A DNA stretch of 64,000 nt from Bradyrhizobium betae (GCF_004123905.1 NZ_MZXW01000017.1:1-64000); one strand, 5' to 3'; counted from the first letter of the stretch, positions 8,662 to 18,379 are shown. Numbers and translations are program-made. Notes: generated by a model not told the origin, from the sequence alone.

Positions 8662-9417
8662 TCAATTCCAGTATCGCTGCGGGCGCGGCTCGGCATTGGG
8701 AATATCGACTCGAATTCCCTGGTCCTCGAGGAGTCTCGCGAATTGTTCGCGATTGTACCGCCCGACGTCCGCAAGTCGTGCGAGCAACTGTTCCCGCACC
8801 GGCCACCCCGGACCCGCAAGGTTTGCAGCGGCCAGATCGACGAAGCCGGCATCCACCAACTCTGAAAATTCGGTCAGCACCTTTTTCTGCAACTCGCTGC
8901 CAAGCGACGGAAACACGGCAAGCGCAAACCGGTTCCGACGAAGAGCGATCCAGCCTTCATTCGGTCCGGTCTCGTAGGACATCTCCAGATAGCGGAGAGC
9001 CTTCTCGGACACCCCGGAGCTGGATACTTCGATCCAGTATCGCACGAACCAGAAGAACGGATCGTACGGAGAGCAACTGATGGACTTGCGGATCGCACCG
9101 CGCAGATCGCTGGAGAGCTTGTTCAACGCGAGTCGATCCGTCTCGCCGCCCTTGATCTCGTACAACTGCACCTTCACGAACACGGCGCTGCGGATCGCAG
9201 GAGTATTGCAGTCCGCAGCAGCGATCGCGCGATCCGCGTCAGGTTCGACCCCCTCCAATACGCTCGGCTGGAAAGTCTCACCGAGCGAAATCCGGGACCC
9301 GACAGCTTCGAGATCCCTGAAAGGAAAGACGCGCTGATATGTGCTCACGCTCCAGGAGATCGTGAGCACGCCGGCCGCAACGAACAGCAGCTTCAGAAAG
9401 ACGCGGGCTATCGACAC
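8662..9417 (-). CDS. Single-span membrane protein with helical repeat-like periplasmic domain
   Basis: A 251-residue protein starting at a GTG 14 bases after the exoP stop codon. It has one N-terminal membrane helix (FLKLLFVAAGVLTISWSV) and then an alpha-helical domain. The segment DPFFWFVRYWIE followed by LRYLEMSYETGPNEGWIALRR looks like a TPR-type helix pair. The same plan (HDALLWLGLAALE, then LKMAYFTAPNDARLMAKR) is found at 42330-42974, so the two are probably paralogues. Immediate linkage to exoP suggests a structural or regulatory role in EPS polymerisation or export. No named family recognised. Confidence 0.65.
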   Translation of the reverse strand: MSIARVFLKLLFVAAGVLTISWSVSTYQRVFPFRDLEAVGSRISLGETFQPSVLEGVEPDADRAIAAADCNTPAIRSAVFVKVQLYEIKGGETDRLALNKLSSDLRGAIRKSISCSPYDPFFWFVRYWIEVSSSGVSEKALRYLEMSYETGPNEGWIALRRNRFALAVFPSLGSELQKKVLTEFSELVDAGFVDLAAANLAGPGWPVREQLLARLADVGRYNREQFARLLEDQGIRVDIPNAEPRPQRYWN

Positions 9418-9431
9418 GGCATCGCCACGTC

Positions 9432-11813
9432 TCAATCCACGTAGCCGTATCTCGAATAATAGGAATTCCCGTAATATTCGGAGTGCCGCAGATCGTAGCG
9501 GCTCACGGCCTTCATGTTGGCCTTGTTGAGCACGCAACCGATCGTCCTTTCGGTGACGTTCGGGGCGTCGTTCAACGCCATCTGCACGACGTCGATCTTG
9601 GTCTTACCCCACTCGACGATCAGCAGATAGGAATCGACGAGCCGATTGGTTGCGCGCACGTCGACGATCGGAGCCATCGGCGGCAGATCCACGATGATCC
9701 TGTCGTAGGAAGCGCGCAGGCCCGCGAACAGCTTCTCGGTCGACTGCCAAAGCATGATCTCATGGCTGTGGGGCAGCCACTGATCGATCACGACCGGAAG
9801 GAAATCGAGTCCGGTCTCGGGATCGGTCCAGAGCGCGTCTTGCAAAGCCACATCGCCGGAGATGACGTCCACCAGTCCGGCCTTGGCACCCGGCGTAAGC
9901 TGCTTGGTCAAAGACGGATTGCGCAGGTCGCCGTCGATGAGCAGCGTGCGTGTACCGCCATGCGCGATGACGCGGGCGAGCGAAGCTGCCGTACTCGATT
10001 TGCCCTCGTTGGGAAGCGCCGAAGTGATGCCGAGGACGTTGTTGGTCCTGCTCGAACCATGCAGGTCGGCGGCAAGCTTGATTGCCCGCAATCCCTCGGC
10101 AAACCGCGAGAACGGCGCTTCCATCACGTAGCGCATCGGGCTCGGACGGAACACCAGCGGACGGTCGATCGCCGCCAGCCGCTCGTCTTCGCGCGGCGGG
10201 CGACCTGCGGGCCTTTGCGGCGGCGGCGAGCGGACAGCGCCATCCGCAGTTTGCTTACCCAGGGCACGGGCAACCATGCCACGCACGCCGCGGGAAGATT
10301 TCGCGCCGTCGAACGACAATTTCGGCAGCACGGCGATGCAATCGAGCCCGAGCTCGCGCTGCACCCTCGATGCGGTCCGGAACGCGCGGTCCGACATATC
10401 CCTGAAAACCGCGAGGCCGAATGCCAGCGCGATTCCGCCGACGAGAGCGCCCGGCATCACGATCAGCATGTTCGGGAACGACGGCTTCAGCGGCGGCGTG
10501 GCCTGGGTAATCAGGCGGGATTCAGTGATCGGGAACGACTGCTGCTGCACGGAGACCATGTAGAGCTGCAGGAAGTTGTCGGCGAGCGCGCGATAGCTCT
10601 GCGCGTTGCTTTCAAGCTCTCGCAGCGCGATCTGGGCCTGGCTCGTGTCGTTCGAGGCCTTGACCGTCTGATCCAGGTTCTTCTGCGTGCTGTCCTCCTT
10701 GGAGGAGGCGATCTCGAGGTCGCTCTTGTAGGTTTCGGCGATTCGCCTGAGTTCGTCCCCGATCGACCGGCGGATTTCCCGCATCTGATCGCGCAGATTC
10801 TTGACCGCAAGATGCTGCGGCCCGTAGCGGTTGGACCAATCGGCCTCGCGGTTCGAGAGATCGAGATATTGCTGGCGAAGCCGCGTGATCACGTCGTTAT
10901 GGAGGGAGTCGGCGACGGCTCCCACTTCGGTGATGAGCGCGCCGTCGCCATTGTCCTTCTGAAGAATCCCGCTGATGCGATCGAGGCGCGCCTGGGCTTC
11001 GGCCTTCTGGGCCCGCGCGATCGTCAGCGCGCTGTTGATTTCGGCCAGTTGCTGCTCGTTGAGAAGGCGACCGCCGGTATCGACGATGTTGTTGTCGGCC
11101 TTGTACTGTACGACGGCTCGCTCGGCCGCGGAGGCCTGAGTCCGAAGCTCCTTCAGCCGATCCTGCAGCCAGATGGCTGCGCGACGGGACGCCTGATACT
11201 TCGATTCGAGCTGGTCGTTGATATAGGCTTCAGCCACCGCATTGGCGATCTTTGCCGCGCGGTCGGGATTTTCGGACTGATAGTCGATCTGAATGACATA
11301 GGACAATCCCAGCCGCTTCACGGAGAGACGCTTCTGAAACTTCTCAAGCGCCTTGCGGGTCAATTCGAAATCCGACCGCGGTCCATCGGACAGCAGAGAC
11401 CTGATGGCACCGAGGAGGGCACCTGGAATACCGCCGCCGGGACCAACGAACTCGTCGAGTTCGGTCAATCGAAGCTGCTTGATGACGGTGAGCGCGATCG
11501 TTTCGGACTGAAGGATTTCGACCTGGCTATCGACCGTGCCGGTATCCAGCGGCGATTCGGTTCCGAGCGGAGCCTGCTGCTGAATGGTCTGCACCTTCTT
11601 CGTATCGATGATGAGCAGGCCAGTCGCGGTGAAGCGCGCGGGGGTCGTCAGCATGATGACGCCACCCAGAAGAACGCACACGAGCACCACCGTGACAAGG
11701 AGGGTCACGTGTCGCCCGATCAGCCCCTTCAATGACTGAAGGGTCTCTTCTGCCGATGTGTACTCTTGGGTGACGGACGAAATGGCGGTGGTAGGCTTGG
11801 TAATATTGAGCAT
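9432..11813 (-). CDS. exoP: Wzz/BY-kinase fusion controlling polysaccharide chain length and export
   Basis: A 793-residue inner-membrane protein of the ExoP/GumC/Wzc type. The N-terminal Wzz part has a membrane helix at about residues 35-57, a long coiled-coil periplasmic region, and a second helix near 445-465 after a proline-rich PPLKP segment. The C-terminal bacterial tyrosine kinase has Walker A SALPNEGKSS (Lys605), Walker A-prime LLIDGDLRNP, Walker B IIVDLPP, and a terminal cluster of seven tyrosines in the last 21 residues that would be autophosphorylated. It should set chain length and couple polymerisation to the Wza exporter (here 35314-36522). Genes downstream on the same strand are a TPR-like membrane protein and a secreted protein. 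Assignment is firm. Confidence 0.95.
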   Translation of the reverse strand: MLNITKPTTAISSVTQEYTSAEETLQSLKGLIGRHVTLLVTVVLVCVLLGGVIMLTTPARFTATGLLIIDTKKVQTIQQQAPLGTESPLDTGTVDSQVEILQSETIALTVIKQLRLTELDEFVGPGGGIPGALLGAIRSLLSDGPRSDFELTRKALEKFQKRLSVKRLGLSYVIQIDYQSENPDRAAKIANAVAEAYINDQLESKYQASRRAAIWLQDRLKELRTQASAAERAVVQYKADNNIVDTGGRLLNEQQLAEINSALTIARAQKAEAQARLDRISGILQKDNGDGALITEVGAVADSLHNDVITRLRQQYLDLSNREADWSNRYGPQHLAVKNLRDQMREIRRSIGDELRRIAETYKSDLEIASSKEDSTQKNLDQTVKASNDTSQAQIALRELESNAQSYRALADNFLQLYMVSVQQQSFPITESRLITQATPPLKPSFPNMLIVMPGALVGGIALAFGLAVFRDMSDRAFRTASRVQRELGLDCIAVLPKLSFDGAKSSRGVRGMVARALGKQTADGAVRSPPPQRPAGRPPREDERLAAIDRPLVFRPSPMRYVMEAPFSRFAEGLRAIKLAADLHGSSRTNNVLGITSALPNEGKSSTAASLARVIAHGGTRTLLIDGDLRNPSLTKQLTPGAKAGLVDVISGDVALQDALWTDPETGLDFLPVVIDQWLPHSHEIMLWQSTEKLFAGLRASYDRIIVDLPPMAPIVDVRATNRLVDSYLLIVEWGKTKIDVVQMALNDAPNVTERTIGCVLNKANMKAVSRYDLRHSEYYGNSYYSRYGYVD

Positions 11814-11857
11814 CAGTCCAACTCGTCCATCTTTTGCTTTGGCGGCGAGTGCCAGCC

Positions 11858-12496
11858 CTACGGGCTCGTCGTCCGCGCCGCCGTCGTCGTCGTCGAAGTG
11901 ACGCCCGAAATTCCGGTCACCCCGCCGCTGAAGTAATTAAGCCCGTTACCGCGAACGCTCTCAGCCGAGAACGTGAACGTTGATCCCGTACCGTTGCCCG
12001 TATTGGCCGCTGGGTTGGTTCCGCCCCCAACGCCTCCCGGCGAAATTCCAGCGCCAGAAGCGTTCGTCGCCAGTGTTCTGTTCTTGTCGCCGGTGATTGC
12101 CGCGTAAGCGGTCTTTGCCGGAGCAGACTGGCTGTTGTTCACTCGATCCTGAATCTCTGCGGCGAAATTAGGGTCCGTCTGCAAACAAAGCACAGATGCG
12201 GCCTGACCGAGGCCAGACCCGATCGCGCCTTGCTGATCGCCCGACGCACCCTGAAGCAGGGCGAGAACCGGAGACAGTGTCGAGGAATCCGAGGCCACCA
12301 GATCCCTTACGGTTTGCGCAAGATCAGCCGCGCCCAGAATCGAGCTCGGATTTGCAACAAAGTTGTTGACGGTCGCAGCTGGCAACTTCTGATCGCCGGA
12401 CAGACACGCAGCGGACGCAACCTGGACGGAAATCAGAGAGATCGTTCCGGCGATCACAAGACGTCCAAGCATCGAACCCATATATTCTTTAAACAC
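11858..12496 (-). CDS. Secreted Ser/Thr/Gly-rich protein upstream of exoP
   Basis: A 212-residue protein with a signal peptide (LVIAGTISLISVQVASA-AC). The first half of the mature protein is helical, with two cysteines (AACLSG and VLCLQT). The second half is low-complexity Gly/Asn/Thr/Ser and ends in a poly-Thr/Ala stretch, typical of a surface or envelope linker. The GTG at 12496 has GGGAGA six bases before it and is preferred over the ATG at 12481. It lies 44 bases upstream of exoP on the same strand and may be cotranscribed. No family recognised. Confidence 0.7.
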   Translation of the reverse strand: MFKEYMGSMLGRLVIAGTISLISVQVASAACLSGDQKLPAATVNNFVANPSSILGAADLAQTVRDLVASDSSTLSPVLALLQGASGDQQGAIGSGLGQAASVLCLQTDPNFAAEIQDRVNNSQSAPAKTAYAAITGDKNRTLATNASGAGISPGGVGGGTNPAANTGNGTGSTFTFSAESVRGNGLNYFSGGVTGISGVTSTTTTAARTTSP

Positions 12497-12592
12497 AGCT
12501 TTCTCCCACCAACCGAGGCAGTTAACGCAGCCCTCCTATAGCATGCTCCTGCAATTTAAAGGCAAAACATGCGCGTTTGGATGACAGTAACT

Positions 12593-14101
12593 TTAACGGC
12601 TGCGTTCATCGACGCCGTCCCCGAATTCCGGGCTGGCCGCGCTAAGCCTGACAGGACTGGACGCCGACGGCGGCGCTAGTGCTTGAGCAAGTCCCGTGCC
12701 AACTATCGCGGCAACCATGAACGCGTATCCGGGGATCTGAAGCGAGAAATCAACCAGCGAGTGCAGCCCAGCCATGAGCCACGCTGCCAGTGCCGCCGAA
12801 ATGGGCAGAGGGTCGCGAGTCGGCCGACGCATGACTGCCCAGATCAGTAAAAAGAGGATTGCCAGGTACCATGCCAAGACTCCGCCTGCGACGAAAACAC
12901 CGGTTTCCGACGCAAGCTCCAGCAGAACATCGTGCGCCCGATTCCAGGTGCCGGAGATCGATACATCGCCTGGGCGATACGCCTGGAAAATCGCGACAAA
13001 GCTTCCCAGACCCGTACCAAGTTCAGGGAAGTCACGCGCAATCTGCATGGTCGTCCGGTAAACCGGCCAGCGCCCCTCGTCGCTGAACCCCTGGATGCTG
13101 AAGCGTTGTCCGACATTGCCCCCGACAGTCAGCATGAGACCGGTCGCCACCAATGAGCCGATCGCGCCCACGGCGACCATGGCTTTCCAGTGGGCAAACT
13201 CGCGCCGGAAATACGCCAGAAACGCAACCAGCAGCACGATCAGCGTAAGAACGGAACCGGCTCGAGATCCCGTCATGAAGACGGCACATAGCGTGGTGAC
13301 GAAAATCGCGAGAGCGAACAGGCTGCGATTCGTTGGATGCGCGACGAGCCGCTGGAACGCACCACGAAGGTTCAACCCGCGCCGCTCCCGCATGTCGCGC
13401 AGTTCCTCGCACCAGAAGAGAAACCACAGGACCGATGCCTGTCCGAAGAAGACCGCCGCTGTGTTCCGGTTGGTGAACGTGCCCGTGAGATTGGCCAGAT
13501 GATCCGTCTTGTTCTTCCAGAACAGAATCTTGCCGGGATCGACCGCGAAGGTGACAATCCCGAGCAAGGCATAGGCGGCTCCGGCGAAAGCAACGACGCG
13601 AAGCAGCCTGAGGCCGTCGCGCCGATCCGACGCGATCGAAAAAGACACAAGCAGCATGAGCACGAAGGCCAGCTCTGCACCGATCGCGATGAGCGGCACA
13701 TCCCTCACGACCGATACGATGGGGGGAAAATCTTCTCCCAGCACCGCGCCCGCACGGGCCCAGATCGGGTGAACCAGCCCGCTGGAAAACCATGGTCGCA
13801 CCGATATCTGCTCGTGAATCACGACCAGATAAGCGCCAAGGGACACGAAGGCCGCCAATAGAAAGACCATCGATTTGACGGAAAGCCGCGCCGGCACGCT
13901 GCAAATCGCGGCCAAGCCCAGCAACAGGCTCCACGCCGCGACAAAGCTCACGGCCGTCGAGCCGAGCGGAAACGGCGAAAGACATATAACGGCCGCGACG
14001 CAGGCGAACGCCGCCTGAGCGGCGATCAGGCGCACGACACCACGACGCTTCCTGTGAGGATTTTTTACCGCTTGGCCGCGCTCGACTCGTTTCGGCGCCA
14101 T
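12593..14101 (-). CDS. O-antigen ligase/polymerase (Wzy-like) membrane protein
   Basis: A 502-residue polytopic membrane protein with about twelve hydrophobic segments. The motif WNRAHDVLLELASETG in the large periplasmic loop is the hallmark of the O-antigen ligase/polymerase (Wzy_C) family. It would polymerise flipped repeat units on the periplasmic side or ligate a glycan to an acceptor. The start overlaps the end of the pssE gene on the same strand, so pssD, pssE and this gene are likely one transcript. Two other proteins of the same broad family are at 23416-24741 and 39475-40764. Which one is the EPS polymerase cannot be told from sequence alone. Confidence 0.85.
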   Translation of the reverse strand: MAPKRVERGQAVKNPHRKRRGVVRLIAAQAAFACVAAVICLSPFPLGSTAVSFVAAWSLLLGLAAICSVPARLSVKSMVFLLAAFVSLGAYLVVIHEQISVRPWFSSGLVHPIWARAGAVLGEDFPPIVSVVRDVPLIAIGAELAFVLMLLVSFSIASDRRDGLRLLRVVAFAGAAYALLGIVTFAVDPGKILFWKNKTDHLANLTGTFTNRNTAAVFFGQASVLWFLFWCEELRDMRERRGLNLRGAFQRLVAHPTNRSLFALAIFVTTLCAVFMTGSRAGSVLTLIVLLVAFLAYFRREFAHWKAMVAVGAIGSLVATGLMLTVGGNVGQRFSIQGFSDEGRWPVYRTTMQIARDFPELGTGLGSFVAIFQAYRPGDVSISGTWNRAHDVLLELASETGVFVAGGVLAWYLAILFLLIWAVMRRPTRDPLPISAALAAWLMAGLHSLVDFSLQIPGYAFMVAAIVGTGLAQALAPPSASSPVRLSAASPEFGDGVDERSR

Positions 14102-14607
14102 GGCAGTGTCCAGACCCTAGAGCTCGGTCTCTCTTCTTCGATGAAAGCGCGAAGCCGCGATACGAATTCCTCCGGAGCCTTCCGGGAAACGCCCTGGGAT
14201 GCAACCATATCGCTGAGATGGTTCAACCGGTCGAGGAGTTCGGCTTCGTCCCTCACCACGTAGAGACCTGGTGTATTCTCGAAACGCGCAGCGGTTGCCG
14301 ACTGATGCGCGTTCCTGTGCTCGCCGCGCGTGTGATCACGCGGCATGATGATGATCGGCTTCCTGAACTCAAGGGCCGTCAAAATCGAGCCCATGCCGGC
14401 ATGGGCGACGATCAGCTCAGCCTCGGCCTGGAGCTTGCGAAACTTGTCCGGGCTCATCATGGCAAAGCATTTGAGCGCCCGAGGCGTGTAGCCCGACGGT
14501 CCGGTCTGCGCCATGACGTCGGTTCTTCCGTTCTCGACCGCCCACATATCCACGGTACTAATCAGGCGATCGAAAGGAAATTGGGTGCCGACAGAAACCA
14601 GAATCAC
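14065..14607 (-). CDS. pssE: PssE-like glycosyltransferase catalytic subunit (GT28 C-terminal type)
   Basis: A 180-residue protein starting at a GTG inside a GTGA overlap with the pssD stop codon: VILVSVGTQFPFDRLI. It has the Alg13/PssE layout: VGTQFPFDRL at the start, then ELIVAHAGMGSILTALEFRKPIIIMP, the nucleotide-sugar binding region with HAGMGS. In Rhizobium leguminosarum PssE works with PssD as a two-part glucuronosyltransferase adding the second sugar of the EPS unit. That sugar is known for the family, not shown here. A longer in-frame start exists at 14673 but lies inside pssD. The end overlaps the next gene by 37 bases. Confidence 0.88.
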   Translation of the reverse strand: MILVSVGTQFPFDRLISTVDMWAVENGRTDVMAQTGPSGYTPRALKCFAMMSPDKFRKLQAEAELIVAHAGMGSILTALEFRKPIIIMPRDHTRGEHRNAHQSATAARFENTPGLYVVRDEAELLDRLNHLSDMVASQGVSRKAPEEFVSRLRAFIEEERPSSRVWTLPWRRNESSAAKR

Positions 14608-15059
14608 AGTACCGCCCCGAAGGAAGAAAGGTTGGGGTATTTTTCCACGAGATGAGGCCATTGCGTAAGCCACAGATCTGCATAGCGTCTGGCGAGCTTT
14701 CCCGATAGCGACATACGTTCCGAATTCGCCAGGCTGTCGATCCAGACGGTTCGCGCCCCTAGCACTTTGCCCACCTGAATTGCAACCAATCCGGGTGCTG
14801 CGCCCGTCGTCACGATCACGTCGGGACGAAATTTTGCAATTATCCAGATCATCTGGGCAAACAGCACCGCAAAGCTCGCAGGATGGCTCCGCGAGGCGTC
14901 TGTCACGACGGCCACAGGGGTCGCACCGGACGGAGCCTCGGCTCCTTCCATTGTGGTCACATACAAGGCCTTGTGTCCCTCGAAGGCGGGACTAAGGCGC
15001 GACAGCTGGACCCAATGTCCACCACCGGACGCGACCAGCATCAGTCGTTTTACGGCCAT
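14604..15059 (-). CDS. pssD: PssD-like glycosyltransferase membrane-anchoring subunit (Alg14 family)
   Basis: A 151-residue protein starting MAVKRLMLVASGGGHWVQLS, the glycine-rich GGGHWxQL motif of Alg14/PssD proteins. Further family marks are VVTDASRSHP, PDVIVTTGAAPG and TVWIDSLANSERMSLSGK. It recruits PssE to the membrane and binds the lipid-linked acceptor; together they form one transferase. The start at 15059 overlaps the preceding wecG-like gene by ten bases, and the stop overlaps the pssE GTG, indicating translational coupling. Confidence 0.9.
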   Translation of the reverse strand: MAVKRLMLVASGGGHWVQLSRLSPAFEGHKALYVTTMEGAEAPSGATPVAVVTDASRSHPASFAVLFAQMIWIIAKFRPDVIVTTGAAPGLVAIQVGKVLGARTVWIDSLANSERMSLSGKLARRYADLWLTQWPHLVEKYPNLSSFGAVL

Positions 15060-15874
15060 ATCCGTTTTCCCCACCGGGTTGCCCTGCCGAGCGCTTCCCC
15101 GGTCACACGAGCGATAAACACAGGTATCCCCAGCAAGTACCGACGCCACAGACGAAGGGGCTCGTAGAGTAACCTAAACAACCACTCCAGGCTGAGCGCC
15201 CGCAGCACGGCCGGCGCGCGAGGAACCGCGCCCGAGACGAAGTCGAACAGCCCACCAACGGCGAACCCGCGAGGGCATGCATAAGGAATGTGCTTGGCAA
15301 TCCAGACTTCCTGCCTCGGATTTCCAAGTCCTACCAGCACAAGATCAGGGTTTGATGATTTGATCCGTTCGACGATCTCGTCTTCCTCGGCTTGTTCATA
15401 ATAACCATCCTGACACCCGACGATTGTGTGCCGAGGCCACATGGCTGCGATGACCTCCGACGCCCGTTGGACGGAGGACGGCCTAGACCCCACGAGAAAT
15501 ATCCGCAACCGGTGCGTCGTCATAGAAAGAACCGCCGGAATGAGATCCGTTCCATTCATGTTCGCCGGGAAAACCGCCCCTTTGAGGATCGCGCTAGCAA
15601 GATTCAATCCAACTCCGTCATTGAGGACGGTGAACTCCCTCAGGATGTGGAGAACGAACGGATCGGAGCGCGTGAAGTTGAACAGATTGGCGTTCAGGAA
15701 CGCGACCTTCATCGGCTGTTGAGCCGCCATCGACGCGTCAAATCGCGCCACGAACTCTTCAATGTCCGAGGAAAGCACGCTGACGCCGCCGATGTCGACC
15801 AACTGTCCTACAGGGTGGGGCATCAAATGGTTTCGCAAACTATCATAAACAGAAACACGTCCATCCGGTCTCAA
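15050..15874 (-). CDS. WecG/TagA/CpsF-family glycosyltransferase (GT26)
   Basis: A 274-residue protein with the family motifs LNDGVGLNLASAIL, NMNGTDLIPAVL, FLVGSRPSSV and NPDLVLVGLGNPRQEVWI. WecG/TagA enzymes transfer an N-acetylmannosamine, mannosaminuronic acid or glucose residue to a lipid-linked sugar. The specific sugar here is unknown. The TTG at 15874 overlaps the upstream stop as TTGA, suggesting coupled translation; an ATG at 15823 is the alternative start. The C-terminal part is basic with hydrophobic patches, consistent with membrane association. Confidence 0.9.
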   Translation of the reverse strand: MRPDGRVSVYDSLRNHLMPHPVGQLVDIGGVSVLSSDIEEFVARFDASMAAQQPMKVAFLNANLFNFTRSDPFVLHILREFTVLNDGVGLNLASAILKGAVFPANMNGTDLIPAVLSMTTHRLRIFLVGSRPSSVQRASEVIAAMWPRHTIVGCQDGYYEQAEEDEIVERIKSSNPDLVLVGLGNPRQEVWIAKHIPYACPRGFAVGGLFDFVSGAVPRAPAVLRALSLEWLFRLLYEPLRLWRRYLLGIPVFIARVTGEALGRATRWGKRIWP

Positions 15875-16917
15875 TCTTGTTCGATACAGTTTTCGAGCAA
15901 GCGGACGCAGGTGCCCCAGTCATAGTCATCCAAGACCTTGTTTCTGGCTGTGTCGGCCTCGCCCCTCGCGACTTCCAAGTCGCCTTGGCAAAGAATGTCA
16001 ACAGCTGCCTGAACAGCGTTGTTCGGAGAGACAACCCGCCCACAGTAATCTTGCGTCATCTTCCGCGCGCCGGGCAAATCTATGCAAACCGGATAGGCGC
16101 CCGCCGCGAGCGCTTCGAGAACGATCAAAGGGAATGAATCCAATATCGAAAGGTGAATCAGAAAATCCGCAGCCGCGAGCCTTTTCATCAGCTCTTCTTC
16201 TTCCATTGCCGGAAAAAGCGTAACATTCTCCTTGATGCCATATTCGGCGATCCGCTCGTTCAGCGCCATCCGCGTCTGGTCATCGCAGCCTCCGATGACT
16301 TCCGCAGTGAAGGCCAGGTTACGCTGCTTCAGCCTGGCGCAGACTTCGAGGAACAGAAAGCTGCCCTTTTCGTGCGAGAGCCGGCCGGCATGGATCAGCT
16401 TGAGACCCTGGCGGCCTGCCCTTCTCTCGACGACGAGTTGTCGCGTGCCAATCGAACGTGGCAGAAAAGTGTGAATGCGGCATCGTGGCACGCCGACAGG
16501 CAACGCCAGCTCCTGAAGCTGGGTCTCGGACAAATATGCAAACTTGCTCGACAGGCCGAGCAGTGCGCGGCTCAACGTGCGAAGCATGGCGATCCGCGTG
16601 GATTTCCAATTGGCCCCGAGATGTGGCGTGACCACGACCTTGAAACCCATCGCTCTCGCCGCGACCAGAAAAGCCAGATCCGCCAGGTTCACATATTGGA
16701 GCCACACGGCGCTCCAGCCTTCATGACGCCGCCGCCAGAAGGTGCGAAGTGATTGCCAGGCTCGGACGGAAGTTGCGGGCCTCAGATAGGCCGTATTTAC
16801 CGGCAGCCAGTCGACCTGGAGCCGCGCGTCCAAATTCATCGCATCATGGGCACGACTGCAAAATGCCTCAACACCGCCTGGGCGCGCAGGACTGCCTCCA
16901 AGGATAAGAACCTTCAT
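15871..16917 (-). CDS. Family 4 glycosyltransferase
   Basis: A 348-residue GT-B enzyme starting MKVLILGGSPARPGGVEAF, with the GGVE N-terminal motif. Its C-terminal half carries IHAGRLSHEKGSFLFLEV and the FPLIVLEALAAGAYPV donor-binding EX7E-like region. It would add one sugar to the lipid-linked repeat unit. The ATG at 16917 is preferred because the frame extending to 17151 gives a non-family leader. First gene of a minus-strand run (GT4, wecG-like, pssD, pssE, wzy-like). Donor and linkage unknown. Confidence 0.88.
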   Translation of the reverse strand: MKVLILGGSPARPGGVEAFCSRAHDAMNLDARLQVDWLPVNTAYLRPATSVRAWQSLRTFWRRRHEGWSAVWLQYVNLADLAFLVAARAMGFKVVVTPHLGANWKSTRIAMLRTLSRALLGLSSKFAYLSETQLQELALPVGVPRCRIHTFLPRSIGTRQLVVERRAGRQGLKLIHAGRLSHEKGSFLFLEVCARLKQRNLAFTAEVIGGCDDQTRMALNERIAEYGIKENVTLFPAMEEEELMKRLAAADFLIHLSILDSFPLIVLEALAAGAYPVCIDLPGARKMTQDYCGRVVSPNNAVQAAVDILCQGDLEVARGEADTARNKVLDDYDWGTCVRLLENCIEQD

Positions 16918-17239
16918 CAACAAAGAACTCTCGAACAATGTTCGGCCACTGACGGTTTGCACGTATATGACACCTTGGCCAGCCGGTTTAATCCAAAACC
17001 GGACAATCAAGACGGAAGTTAACGGGAACGGCCCGCCACGATCCTTCCGGCGATGCCATTCCCATGCCATGGAGCGCACAAGCCGGGCGGAAACGGGGCC
17101 GAGAGTCTCTTTTTCTTTCTGGCGGACCATGGTACGGATCAAGCCACTCAAGTTCTTCCAGAATATGTGTGCCCCGGACTCGTAACGGCTCTAGCAGGTG
17201 ATCTGACGAGGCTCCGACACCTAGCCGGCGGTTTGCCCA
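16918..17239. other. Divergent intergenic region between two glycosyltransferase genes
   Basis: About 320 bases without a supported gene between the starts of two oppositely transcribed GT4 genes, so it should hold both promoters. A perfect 7-bp inverted repeat with a 6-base loop (CCGGTTT ... AAACCGG) lies at 16983-17002 and could be an operator or a small hairpin. No clear -35/-10 pair could be fixed by eye. Confidence 0.4.
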
Positions 17240-18379
17240 ATGAGCGCGCAGTCGATCGTTTTTCTCCTCTCTCACTCTTCCGCGGGAGGCGTTCAGGAAA
17301 TCTGGGCCAATCTGGCCGAAGGCTTCCGGGCCCGGGGCTTCGACGTACGGCTGATGGCGCTCTACCCCTATCGCGCGCAAGTCCGCGAGACCTCTCCTCA
17401 TCTGCCCTGGCAATACGTCATCCCTCGCCGGCCGACGGCGATTGGCGCCCAGATCAAGATGCTGATGTCGCTGGTAAGGCTGCTGCGCAAGAATGCGCCG
17501 GACATGATTTTCACGGCGATGCCGGCAGCCAATGTCCTTGCTCCGATCGCAGCAAGGCTCGCAGGCGCATCGACACGAATCGTCATCTCGCATCATTCTC
17601 CCGTAGGCACCCACAGCCGGATCCTCAACACAATCGACGGCTGGGTCGGGTCGTGGCCGAACGTGCAGACAGTCGTCACCGTTTCGGACGCGGTCGGAGA
17701 ATCGCTGAACGGCAAGCCGAACGCCTATGTCGCCAAGCGGCGAACCATTCACAACGCGCTCCCGCCGGAGATCGAGACGTTGCTCACAACGCTTTCCGCC
17801 GTGCGCGAGCGCAAGACGACGCGCGGACGGCGCGTCGTGGCAACGGGGCGCCTGTTCCCACAAAAGAATTATCCCGTTCTGGTGCGCGCAGCCGTGCACA
17901 TGCCGGACGTCAAGATCATCATTGTCGGCACCGGCCCCGAGGAGGCCATGCTGAAGACGCTCGCTGACGAACTCGGCGTGACGGACCGCATCGAATTTGC
18001 CGGGCATCGCTCCCGGAAGGAAGCGCTCGAGCTGCTCTCGGAAGGCGATGTCTTCGTGCAGCCGAGCTGGTTTGAAGGACACAGCCTCGGATTGATCGAG
18101 GCTGCGAAGCTGCAATTGCCACTGGTTGTTTCCAACGTTCCCGTTCAGATCGAGGGCATTACCGCCGCCGACGGGACAGCATGCGGCATCGCCGTCGATC
18201 CCAGCGACGACAAGGCGCTCGCCCGCGAGATCCTGCGGCTACTCGACGACCCAGCTCATTATGTGACGTGGACTGATCGCGCGCGCCACCTGGCAAACGC
18301 GATTACTTATGAAGGCATGATTTTAAAGTACGAGGAGTTAGTACATGACGATAGCAATCAGGGGAGCGAGACCGGCTGA
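17240..18379 (+). CDS. Family 4 glycosyltransferase
   Basis: A 379-residue GT-B enzyme. The N-terminus MSAQSIVFLLSHSSAGGVQE has the GGV(Q/E) acceptor-side motif. The C-terminal domain has VVATGRLFPQKNYPVLVRA, VGTGPEEAMLKTLA and the donor site SWFEGHSLGLIEAAKLQLPLV (EX7E type). It begins a plus-strand operon: its 3-prime end overlaps the next acyltransferase gene by 35 bases, and acyltransferase genes follow. It probably adds a sugar that one of those enzymes then modifies; that link is inference from position. Confidence 0.9.
   Translation: MSAQSIVFLLSHSSAGGVQEIWANLAEGFRARGFDVRLMALYPYRAQVRETSPHLPWQYVIPRRPTAIGAQIKMLMSLVRLLRKNAPDMIFTAMPAANVLAPIAARLAGASTRIVISHHSPVGTHSRILNTIDGWVGSWPNVQTVVTVSDAVGESLNGKPNAYVAKRRTIHNALPPEIETLLTTLSAVRERKTTRGRRVVATGRLFPQKNYPVLVRAAVHMPDVKIIIVGTGPEEAMLKTLADELGVTDRIEFAGHRSRKEALELLSEGDVFVQPSWFEGHSLGLIEAAKLQLPLVVSNVPVQIEGITAADGTACGIAVDPSDDKALAREILRLLDDPAHYVTWTDRARHLANAITYEGMILKYEELVHDDSNQGSETG

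Noticed and set aside
16988..18115. 375-codon minus-strand frame opposite the GT4 gene
   Set aside because: Amino-acid content is that of a shadow; the plus-strand frame has all glycosyltransferase motifs.
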